A stretch of 22,929 nucleotides of DNA from Gammaproteobacteria bacterium (GTDB lineage Bacteria; Pseudomonadota; Gammaproteobacteria; Acidithiobacillales; Acidithiobacillaceae): the NCBI GenBank assembly GCA_023381645.1, contig JAMCRJ010000020.1, positions 1-22,929 of the forward strand. The letters run 5' to 3'. Shown piece after piece: positions 1-6,620 of this stretch (positions are counted from its first letter, which is position 1; the number at the start of each line of letters is the position of its first letter). The notes beneath the pieces were generated by a model. That model was not told the DNA's origin, did not search any database, and was given only the letters and a program-made list of their open reading frames with translations. The position numbers and the translations under genes were made by a program.

Positions 1-434
1 CGGCGGAAACGGCCAATTACCGGGCGGTATGCACGGGGACGACCGGCCACGCCGAGGCAGTGGAGATTCACTACGATCCGGCGTTGCTGTCGTTTGGCCG
101 GCTGTTACAGGTCTTTTTTGCGGTGGCCCACGATCCGACCCAGCGCGACCGGCAGGGGAACGATGTGGGGACCCAATACCGGTCCGCGATATTCACCGTG
201 AATGACGCCCAGACGGCGCTGGCGCGGGACTATGTGGCGCAACTTGATCAGGCGAAGGTTTTTGCCGGACCCATCGCCACCGAAATCACGCCCCTGACCC
301 ATTTTTATCCGGCGGAAGACTATCACCAGGATTATGCCCGCCAGCATCCGGATCAGCCCTATATATGTGCGGTGGCGCTGCCGAAAGTGGAAAAACTGCG
401 CGCACGCTTTCCGCAATGGTTGCGTAACAATTAA
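1..434 (+). CDS. msrA: Peptide-methionine (S)-S-oxide reductase MsrA, 3' part
   Basis: Repairs the S epimer of methionine sulfoxide in proteins, using thioredoxin as reductant. The reading frame is open from base 3; the 5' end lies outside the window, so the catalytic GCFW motif cannot be seen. What is visible is the conserved MsrA body: GTTGHAEAVEIHYDP, then HDPT, RQGNDVGTQYRSAIF, and a C-terminal region with FYPAEDYHQDY. The GTG at 60 is an internal valine codon (TGHAEAV-EI), not a start. The stop at 432-434 is followed at once by the ribosome binding site of msrB, so the two repair genes form an operon covering both sulfoxide epimers. Family assignment is secure from the motifs. Confidence 0.95.
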   Translation, partial: AETANYRAVCTGTTGHAEAVEIHYDPALLSFGRLLQVFFAVAHDPTQRDRQGNDVGTQYRSAIFTVNDAQTALARDYVAQLDQAKVFAGPIATEITPLTHFYPAEDYHQDYARQHPDQPYICAVALPKVEKLRARFPQWLRNN

Positions 435-448
435 CGGAGGTGATGACG

Positions 449-874
449 ATGACCCGTTCATCCGCAGGCTTTGATCTGACCCCCATCGATGCCGGGAAGC
501 GCGCGGAAATGGCGCAAGGCTTGTCTGCCGAGGCGCGTCATGTCCTTTTTGAGCATGGCACGGAGCCGCCCTTCTGCGGTGGGCTGCTGCACGAACAGGG
601 CGACGGGACTTTCGTTTGCGCTCTGTGTGGGTTGCCGTTGTTTCGTTCGGCGGCCAAGTTTGATTCGGGGACGGGCTGGCCGAGTTTTCGGGAGCCTTTT
701 GCACCCGATCACATCCACGAGATCCGCGATACCAGCCATGGCATGGTCCGCACGGAAATCCGCTGCGCGCGTTGCGACAGCCACATGGGGCATGTGTTTT
801 CCGATGGTCCGGCCCCGACGGGGCGGCGCTACTGTTTGAATTCGGCGGCGCTGCGCTTTCAAAGGACGACATAA
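449..874 (+). CDS. msrB: Peptide-methionine (R)-S-oxide reductase MsrB
   Basis: Reduces the R epimer of methionine sulfoxide, the partner activity of MsrA just upstream. The 141-residue protein has the four zinc cysteines as two CxxC pairs (C57/C60 in CALC, C106/C109 in CARC), the substrate motif FDSGTGWPSF (71-80), SHMGHVFSDG, and the catalytic cysteine C129 in RYCLNS. I chose the ATG at 449 because GGAGGT at 436-441 is 7 nt upstream; the in-frame GTG at 440 and ATG at 443 overlap that site. An extra cysteine, C43 (PPFCGG), sits where Ser or Thr is usual, so whether it acts as a second redox cysteine is open. Confidence 0.95.
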   Translation: MTRSSAGFDLTPIDAGKRAEMAQGLSAEARHVLFEHGTEPPFCGGLLHEQGDGTFVCALCGLPLFRSAAKFDSGTGWPSFREPFAPDHIHEIRDTSHGMVRTEIRCARCDSHMGHVFSDGPAPTGRRYCLNSAALRFQRTT

Positions 875-913
875 CCACACCCGGCGACTTCCTGATTTCG
901 GTCGTCGACGAAT

Positions 914-3490
914 ATGGATACACGCCCTGCGACGCAAGGGGACGTCCGTCCATTTGCGGGACTTGCCGGCGCAACCGCGGCCCGGCGCCTCGCCGAAGAT
1001 GGCCCGAACCTTCTGCCCGGAAGCACGCCAAAAACGCTGCTGGCCATCGTGCTCGGTGTCCTGGCCGAGCCGATGTTCGTGATGTTGCTGGTGGCCGGCG
1101 GCATCTATCTGCTGCTGGGCGACCATGCCGAAGCGCTGTTTCTGCTGGCCTTCGTATTCGTGGTCATCGGCATTACCCTGGCCCAGGAGCGCAAGACCCA
1201 GCGTGCCCTGGAGTCGTTGCGCGATCTCTCCGCGCCGCGGGCGCTGGTGATCCGCGACGGTCGGGAGTTGCGGATCGCCGGGCGGGAGGTGGTGCGGGGC
1301 GATCTCCTGGTCCTGCACGAGGGGGATCGCATCGCCGCCGATGCGCAACTGGTGCAGGGCCAGCTCACGGTGGACGAGTCGCTGCTCACTGGTGAGGCGG
1401 TGCCGGTGGACAAGCTCCCCAATCCGGAGCTCGGCGCGCTGGCCACGTCAGGCGGTGATGACGGCGCTGCGCTGTTCGCCAGCACCGTGGTCACCAGGGG
1501 GGTGGGCCTCGCGGTGGTGCAGGCTACGGGGATCGCTACCGCCGTCGGCCGCATCGGTCAGGCGCTGGCCACAACGCAAGAGACGACCTCTGGCCTGCAA
1601 CAATCCTCGCGCACCCTCATCCGTAATCTGACGGCGATCGCGCTGTTGCTGGCGGTATCGCTGGTTCTGGTGGGTTGGTTGTGGGATGGCCGCGCGCTGC
1701 TGGAAAGCCTGCTGTCCGGTATCGCCCTGGCGATGGCCATCCTGCCCGAGGAGATTCCGGTCATTCTCACCGTGTTCCTGGCGCTGGGCGCCTGGCGTAT
1801 CGCCAAAGCCAGGGTGCTCACCAGACGCGTGCCGGCGGTGGAAGCGTTGGGTGCGATCACCGTGCTGGCGGTGGACAAGACCGGCACGCTGACGCAGAAC
1901 CGCATGCAGGTGGCCGAACTTGCGGTGGATGACGCCGTATTCGTGGTTGCCCAGCCCGATCTCCCCGAGACCTTCCATACCCTGGTCGAGTTTGCGATGC
2001 TGGCCACTCCCATCGACCCCTTCGACCCGATGGAAAAGGCCATCCAGGTATTCGGCCATGGGCGTCTGGCCGGGACCGAACACGTTCATGACGACCGTCA
2101 GCCCGAGTTTCAATATGAATTATCCCCTGACATTCTGGCGATGACACGGGTGTTTTCGGGCGCGCGGCCCGATGCGCATCTGCTGGCGACCAAAGGCGCG
2201 CCTGAAGCCGTGGCCGATCTGTGCCACCTGTCCGCGGCGGACCGGCTGGCGATCCAGCAGCGGGTAGAAGCCATGGCCGCACGAGGCCTGCGCGTGCTGG
2301 GCGTGGCCAGGGGCCTGTGGGAGGCTGGCAGCCCCGATACTCCCTGGCCCAAAACCCAGCACGATTTCGATTTCAGATTTCTTGGCCTGGTAGGCTTTTT
2401 CGATCCGCCACGCTCCGACGTTCCCGCCGCCGTTGCCGAGTGCCGCGCCGCCGGTATACGGGTGTTGATGCTCACGGGCGATCATCCTGCCACAGCGCGC
2501 GCGATCGCCCGGCAGGTGGGGTTGTCCGAGCGTGCCGAGGTCATCACCGGCCCCGAAATTGCCGCACTGGATGACGAGGCGCTACGTCTGCGCTTGAAGC
2601 AGGTCGATCTGTGCGCCCGCCTGTTGCCTGAACAGAAGCTGCGTCTGGTGCGGGCGCTGCAACAGGCCGGCGAGGTGGTCGCCATGACCGGTGACGGCGT
2701 CAACGATGCCCCGGCGCTGAAAGCCGCCGATATCGGCATCGCCATGGGCGAACATGGCACCGATGTGGCGCGGGAGGCTGCGGCGCTGGTGCTGCTGGAC
2801 GATAGCTTTGCCAGCATCGTCGGTGCCATCCGCAGTGGACGGCGCATCTACGACAACATCACCAAAGCGACACGCTTCGTGTTTGCGGTGCATATGCCCA
2901 TCGTCGCGCTGGCGCTGCTTCCGGCGCTTCTGCGCTGGCCGGTATTACTGCTGCCGGTGCATATCGTGCTGCTGGAACTGCTCATCGATCCCGCCTGTTC
3001 CATCGTATTCGAGGCCGAACCCGCAGCCGCCGACATCATGCATCGGCCGCCGCGTTCCCTCCATGCCAATCCGTTTGCCGCGGGTAATATCGGCTTTGCC
3101 ATGACCCAAGGCCTGGGGATTGCGGCCATTCTTCTGGCGGGATCGGCATGGTTGCAGCACCTGGGCTGGGCTGAAAAAGACGTTCGTATCAGCATATTCA
3201 GTGCCTTGGTGTTTGCACTGTTTCTGTTGATCCTCGCCAACCGCGACCTCACGCGCCCGGCTCTGCGTAATCTGAGTGGCAACAATTCGTTGCTGGCGCC
3301 CATGTTCGCGGGAGTGGGTGCGGTGCTCGTGGCGGTCCTGGCGATTCCTTTTATGCGCGGTGTGATGGGTTTCGCCGCCATCGGCATGCCGCCACTTCTG
3401 ATCGCTGGCGGGCTGGTAGTGCTCTGCGTTCTGTGGCTGCAAACCGTGCGCTGGACAAACAATCGACGGTTGCACTGGACACAAAAGTAA
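914..3490 (+). CDS. Cation-translocating P-type ATPase (PEEIP subgroup, ion unknown)
   Basis: An integral inner-membrane pump of 858 residues. It has the actuator motif LLTGEAVPVDK (TGE at 159-161), the phosphorylation motif DKTGTLT with D321, the nucleotide-domain motif MLTGDHPAT (about 519) and the hinge TGDGVNDAP (592-600). TM4 carries PEEIP (278-282) instead of the PEGLP of Ca2+ pumps or the CPC of heavy-metal pumps, so it is not a P1B copper, zinc or cadmium exporter. TM6 contains LIDPACSIVFEAEP, which I recognise from a broad family of uncharacterised bacterial P2/P3-like ATPases. The transported ion (H+, Ca2+ or other) cannot be read from sequence. An in-frame stop at 893 makes the ATG at 914 the first possible start; no good Shine-Dalgarno is visible. 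It begins 40 bp after msrB and may be cotranscribed. Confidence 0.9.
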   Translation: MDTRPATQGDVRPFAGLAGATAARRLAEDGPNLLPGSTPKTLLAIVLGVLAEPMFVMLLVAGGIYLLLGDHAEALFLLAFVFVVIGITLAQERKTQRALESLRDLSAPRALVIRDGRELRIAGREVVRGDLLVLHEGDRIAADAQLVQGQLTVDESLLTGEAVPVDKLPNPELGALATSGGDDGAALFASTVVTRGVGLAVVQATGIATAVGRIGQALATTQETTSGLQQSSRTLIRNLTAIALLLAVSLVLVGWLWDGRALLESLLSGIALAMAILPEEIPVILTVFLALGAWRIAKARVLTRRVPAVEALGAITVLAVDKTGTLTQNRMQVAELAVDDAVFVVAQPDLPETFHTLVEFAMLATPIDPFDPMEKAIQVFGHGRLAGTEHVHDDRQPEFQYELSPDILAMTRVFSGARPDAHLLATKGAPEAVADLCHLSAADRLAIQQRVEAMAARGLRVLGVARGLWEAGSPDTPWPKTQHDFDFRFLGLVGFFDPPRSDVPAAVAECRAAGIRVLMLTGDHPATARAIARQVGLSERAEVITGPEIAALDDEALRLRLKQVDLCARLLPEQKLRLVRALQQAGEVVAMTGDGVNDAPALKAADIGIAMGEHGTDVAREAAALVLLDDSFASIVGAIRSGRRIYDNITKATRFVFAVHMPIVALALLPALLRWPVLLLPVHIVLLELLIDPACSIVFEAEPAAADIMHRPPRSLHANPFAAGNIGFAMTQGLGIAAILLAGSAWLQHLGWAEKDVRISIFSALVFALFLLILANRDLTRPALRNLSGNNSLLAPMFAGVGAVLVAVLAIPFMRGVMGFAAIGMPPLLIAGGLVVLCVLWLQTVRWTNNRRLHWTQK

Positions 3491-3504
3491 GGCCATTTGA
3501 TAGC

Positions 3505-3533
3505 TTGACTTTCTATCTGATTAACCGGTTAAT
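3505..3533 (+). promoter_or_regulatory. Putative sigma70-type promoter of the small lipoprotein gene
   Basis: TTGACT at 3505-3510 matches the -35 consensus in five of six bases. After a 17-bp spacer, GTTAAT at 3528-3533 is a weak -10 (four of six). It lies in the only gap between the ATPase and the lipoprotein gene and would give a leader of roughly 90 nt. This is inference from consensus only. Confidence 0.4.
3520..3533. promoter_or_regulatory. Perfect 14-bp palindrome overlapping the -10, possible operator
   Basis: ATTAACCGGTTAAT is its own reverse complement over all 14 bases. It covers the -10 hexamer proposed for the lipoprotein promoter, a common place for a repressor operator. No matching regulator is encoded nearby and no second copy was noticed in the window. 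Confidence 0.4.
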
Positions 3534-3631
3534 TGTGCCATGATTGGCGTATGGGTCATGCATGTCACGGAATGCTTTATTAGCAGGAAGTATTACGGAT
3601 TGGTGTCGCAAACCTTTTTGGAGAGAAAATC

Positions 3632-3814
3632 ATGAACAAGCTGAGGCAGGCAAGGCGACTGGTTTATATGGCACTTTTTGTTTTTGTCGGCGCTTCCATG
3701 CTTTCCGGATGCATAATTGCTCCCCCGTATGGAGGCTATTATGGGCGAGGCTATTATGGGGGGGGCTATTATGGAGGAAGGGGAGAAGGATGGCATCACG
3801 GTGAAGATCACTGA
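3632..3814 (+). CDS. Small Gly/Tyr-rich lipoprotein
   Basis: A 60-residue protein with a basic N-terminus (MNKLRQARR), a hydrophobic core and the lipobox LSGC with the lipidated Cys at residue 27, so it is predicted to be exported and lipid-anchored. The mature part is short and built of GYYG-type repeats, ending in a His/acidic tail (GWHHGEDH). The tail could bind metal or simply be disordered. GGAGAG at 3620-3625 is a good ribosome binding site for the ATG at 3632. No enzymatic domain is visible and the function is unknown. The coding sequence holds three 15-bp repeats and a run of eight Gs. Confidence 0.8.
   Translation: MNKLRQARRLVYMALFVFVGASMLSGCIIAPPYGGYYGRGYYGGGYYGGRGEGWHHGEDH
3734..3778 (+). 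repeat. Three 15-bp tandem repeats with a G8 tract inside the lipoprotein gene
   Basis: The 11-mer GGCTATTATGG recurs at 3734, 3749 and 3764, an exact 15-bp period (five codons, GYYG plus one variable residue). Between units two and three lies a homopolymer of eight Gs at 3758-3765. Both are slippage-prone: loss or gain of whole units keeps the frame, while a change in the G tract shifts it before the C-terminal tail. Confidence 0.85.
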
Positions 3815-4027
3815 TTGCAACGGTCTGGTGTCAATGCATCAATGATGGCTGTCAAATATTGTTGACGTATGAAACTCCGTAGTATGATAAAACCGGCAGC
3901 GTAATAAAATCAGTTTGGTACGAAATAAATATTAACAGTATGCGCGGTATGTTGCAATTGCCGGTCGTATTTTGTGTTGTCGAGAAAAATCCATCTATAG
4001 TATAGGTGTTACGATTGCCACGGAAAG

Positions 4028-4053
4028 CGCGCTGCGTGACCCTACGCAGCGCG
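4028..4053 (-). terminator. Intrinsic terminator candidate after TonB-dependent receptor 1
   Basis: A perfect 10-bp GC-rich stem (CGCGCTGCGT at 4028-4037 with ACGCAGCGCG at 4044-4053) encloses a 6-nt loop. It starts 8 bp beyond the stop codon of the receptor gene. On the minus strand the stem is followed only by CTTTCC, a poor T-tract, so termination strength is uncertain, but the position fits. Confidence 0.7.
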
Positions 4054-4061
4054 AAAACGTC

Positions 4062-6425
4062 TTAGAACTTCGCCGCTACCGTCATAAAATACTGCCGTGG
4101 GGCCCCCGGATCAGCCAGAATGGCGCCGGCACTGTTGCCACCGAAGTATCCACCACTGGTGATGTACTCAATGGGGTTATAACGCGCATCAAAGAGATTG
4201 TATATTCCCACGGAGAGCTTCACATCTTTCAGTGTCGGGATGTATGGATTCAATCGGGTCGTTTTTATCCCAAGGCTGAGGTTGGAGACATTGTATCCCG
4301 GCTGCTTCTGGTGCGATGGCGCACCGGTTAAATTGTTGAAAAGGTACTGTGAACTGGTGTACTGATCCACGAACTGTGGGGAGAACAGGAATCCATGATA
4401 GTAGTACCGATAGTCAATACCCGCGCTCATGGTGAGGTCGGGGCTATAAGATACATTGGCGCCATATAACGTCGTACCACCACCCTGCGGAGTATATGAG
4501 GTATAGTACGAATGATTGAGCGCCAGATTGGCGAACAGATGCCAGTTCCAGGAGGGGTTGTCGGCCATCGCGATATTGACGCCGTTCACCACCGCATCGG
4601 CCGCGGCGAACTTGGTCTGTGCAATGTTCGTCAGATAGGTCGCTATGGTCTCATTGGCCAGATGATCATTGTAGTAGTTGATATTGAACGTGAAGTTGTG
4701 CAGAAATATCCAGTTGTGCACTAAAAACTTGGCTCCGACTTCATAATCTGTGCTTTTTACCGGCTTCAAACTGTTGAAGTTTATGCTGCCTCCGTGGCTG
4801 TTGTAGGCGCCAAAGTTATTGTCGGTGGGATTTTGATAGGACCGGGCATAATGGGCATATAGTGAGCCCCACTTTACCGGAGCAAAGCGGACTCCAACCG
4901 AAGGTTCAAGACCGGATATGGTATCCGCAGCACTGTTGATCAGCGTCTGATTTTGGGCACCGGCAGGAAGGTTGGGAAATGCCTGGCCCCCATTATTATA
5001 CATCTGGGTCTGGTACTGGACCGCAGCAATGCCCGGAGTAATCTTGAAGCCGGAGAACGGAGTGAACGTGTCCTGAACGAAGCCCGTCAGATAGTTGTTA
5101 TACAGAACGTCACTATTGTACTGAATGGGGAAGGAGGGACTGGTGCCCAGAAGCGTATTGTACCCTGCATAGCGGCTGGTGTACTGCTGATGAATCCACG
5201 ACCCTCCAGCCTTCAGCAGATTCATCGGCAACTGCCAGTCGAAATACAGCTTGTCCCCATAAGTATCCGAGCTCGGGTTGTAATACTCGGAATTCGCGCT
5301 GTTTCCCGGCGTGTAATTGGTAATGCGGTAATGCACCCGGTGGCCATGGCGATACCAGGCCATTTCGTGCAGCGTGACGTCCCTGCCGAGGCGGAGGTTC
5401 AGCTTGGAGTACAGCATGTAGCCTTGCACTTTCAATTGCTTAAACCAGATGGACTCAGGCAGTGATGCGTAAAACCCGCTGCTCTGTTGGCTATACAAAG
5501 GCGCATTGGCGTTCAGGCCCTGGGTGGTGATGCCCTGTATCGGGGTAACCGGTATGAAATTGGGCCTGAACTCGCGCGAGCTGTCGACATAGCCGCCAAG
5601 GCTGAAGGTGCCACTCCGGAAGGTCTTCACCGCCTTGCCAAAATAGGCGAGAGACTGGGACGGCGCATTGAACGTACCTGTGCGGAACGTATTGTTTTTC
5701 GTATAACCTCCGGCCAGGATCGCGGACCAGCCATCGTACATTCCCGTTTTGAGGTCAAAGTTGTAGCCGAGAGTGCCGTTACTGCCAAAGGTGGTACCTA
5801 TCTCGGCGCTCGGTTTTACGGATGGCTGCAGCGGCACAAAGTTGATGGTGCCACCGATGCTGTCGAACCACCTTCCGGCGGGATTTCCGGGGCCGTAGGT
5901 CACGTTGATGCCATGGATCATCTGGAGAATGGGGATTTCGTTGGAATCCCAGCCGCCGTTATGTGAAATCAGGTTGTTCATGGGGATTCCGTCAAACAGC
6001 ACCGTCAAGCCATTGCGCTCGACGTCGCCATTCACGGATGACCAGCCTACCTTTACGCCGCGCACCGCGATTTCATAGCGCGCGGTCGAGGAGATGCCGC
6101 CATAACCACGAACGGCGATGCCGGGTGCCAGAGAGAGTGCTTGGGCCGCCCCTGCGGCGGGACCTACACCCTGAATTTCACGCTTCCCGACAACCGCCTG
6201 GGATTGGGTGGATTTGAAGATTTTCTTCCTGGTCAGCTTGCCGTCAGTGCTGGCCAGCGCCTTGGCGGATTCAGAAAGTGCGCTGGCCGAAGCGTTTACC
6301 TCGCCGACACTGGTGGATTGGCTGCCTGAATTGGCACCGTAAGCTGCGGTTATGGTATTCCAGGTGCAAAACCCTGCGGTGCACATTGCGAACAATAACG
6401 GGTTCATACGATTCCGCTTATTCAT
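4062..6425 (-). CDS. TonB-dependent outer-membrane receptor 1
   Basis: A 787-residue outer-membrane beta-barrel transporter that takes up a ligand using TonB-ExbBD energy. The N-terminus is a signal peptide (basic MNKRNR, hydrophobic core, likely cut near AAYG). A short segment containing TSVGEV follows and is a candidate TonB box, because the second receptor keeps SVGEV at the same place. The plug domain shows AAGAAQALSLAPGI, LTVLFDGIPM and VTYGPGNPAGRWFDSIGGTINF. The rest is aromatic-rich barrel ending in phenylalanine, as expected for barrel insertion. AGGAG lies 6 nt before the ATG. It is a diverged paralogue of the receptor at 6621-9026. A pho-box-like array and -10 lie upstream and a hairpin terminator downstream. 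The ligand cannot be assigned; automatic labels such as siderophore or FecA-like would be unsafe. Confidence 0.9.
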   Translation of the reverse strand: MNKRNRMNPLLFAMCTAGFCTWNTITAAYGANSGSQSTSVGEVNASASALSESAKALASTDGKLTRKKIFKSTQSQAVVGKREIQGVGPAAGAAQALSLAPGIAVRGYGGISSTARYEIAVRGVKVGWSSVNGDVERNGLTVLFDGIPMNNLISHNGGWDSNEIPILQMIHGINVTYGPGNPAGRWFDSIGGTINFVPLQPSVKPSAEIGTTFGSNGTLGYNFDLKTGMYDGWSAILAGGYTKNNTFRTGTFNAPSQSLAYFGKAVKTFRSGTFSLGGYVDSSREFRPNFIPVTPIQGITTQGLNANAPLYSQQSSGFYASLPESIWFKQLKVQGYMLYSKLNLRLGRDVTLHEMAWYRHGHRVHYRITNYTPGNSANSEYYNPSSDTYGDKLYFDWQLPMNLLKAGGSWIHQQYTSRYAGYNTLLGTSPSFPIQYNSDVLYNNYLTGFVQDTFTPFSGFKITPGIAAVQYQTQMYNNGGQAFPNLPAGAQNQTLINSAADTISGLEPSVGVRFAPVKWGSLYAHYARSYQNPTDNNFGAYNSHGGSINFNSLKPVKSTDYEVGAKFLVHNWIFLHNFTFNINYYNDHLANETIATYLTNIAQTKFAAADAVVNGVNIAMADNPSWNWHLFANLALNHSYYTSYTPQGGGTTLYGANVSYSPDLTMSAGIDYRYYYHGFLFSPQFVDQYTSSQYLFNNLTGAPSHQKQPGYNVSNLSLGIKTTRLNPYIPTLKDVKLSVGIYNLFDARYNPIEYITSGGYFGGNSAGAILADPGAPRQYFMTVAAKF

Positions 6426-6478
6426 TTCTAGCTCCTGTATAAGAATATGATCGTGTAAAGCTATATGACTTCATTGAA

Positions 6479-6494
6479 TGTTGCCAAAGCAACA
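6479..6494 (-). other. Short hairpin in the leader of receptor 1
   Basis: TGTTGC (6479-6484) and GCAACA (6489-6494) form a perfect 6-bp stem with a 4-nt loop. It falls at about the predicted transcription start or 5' end of the receptor 1 mRNA. It may be a 5' stabilising hairpin or have no role. Confidence 0.35.
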
Positions 6495-6500
6495 GGAAAA

Positions 6501-6554
6501 ATGATACAGGAGAATTGTGACACAATTATTACGTTACAATGACTATTATATGAC
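6501..6554 (-). promoter_or_regulatory. Pho-box-like array (4 x 11 bp) and -10 of receptor 1
   Basis: Read on the minus strand from 6554 down, four contiguous 11-bp units are GTCATATAATA, GTCATTGTAAC, GTAATAATTGT and GTCACAATTCT. They end at 6511, followed by 4 nt and then TATCAT at 6506-6501, a good -10 with no matching -35, typical of activator-dependent promoters. The 11-bp unit starting GTCA(C/T) is the hallmark of OmpR/PhoB-family direct repeats (E. coli pho box CTGTCATAWAWCTGTCAY). The same architecture recurs in front of the regulator and, less completely, receptor 2. That a PhoB-like protein binds here is inference. Confidence 0.7.
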
Positions 6555-6566
6555 AATAAAACATTT

Positions 6567-6598
6567 AAAAACCGGGGCGAAGGAATGACTTGCCCCGG
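6567..6598 (-). terminator. Rho-independent terminator of TonB-dependent receptor 2
   Basis: On the minus strand GCCGGGGC-type sequence pairs as CCGGGGC (6592-6598 complement) with GCCCCGG (6572-6578 complement). The stem is a perfect 7 bp with a 13-nt loop and is followed directly by TTTTT (6571-6567). It begins 22 bp past the receptor 2 stop codon. It separates the two receptor genes into independent transcripts, consistent with receptor 1 having its own promoter. Confidence 0.8.
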
Positions 6599-6620
6599 CG
6601 AACCGCGTTACTTGGTGACG

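Noticed and set aside
105..1031. 308-codon minus-strand ORF across msrA, msrB and the ATPase start
   Set aside because: It crosses three real gene ends and has no domain; a shadow frame.
3499..3517. GATAG...CTATC hairpin after the ATPase gene as a terminator
   Set aside because: Only 5 bp of AT-rich stem and no T-run; it overlaps the promoter candidate.
3848..3888. Pho-box-like CTGTCAAATATTGTTGAC and a TTGACG/TATGAT pair on the plus strand
   Set aside because: Only about 12 of 18 matches, no second phased unit, a 15-bp spacer, and no gene downstream on that strand. The gap 3815-4027 otherwise shows nothing I can name.
3972..4331. Plus-strand ORF in the gap before receptor 1
   Set aside because: Most of it is antisense to the receptor gene and it reads through the terminator hairpin; no good ribosome site.
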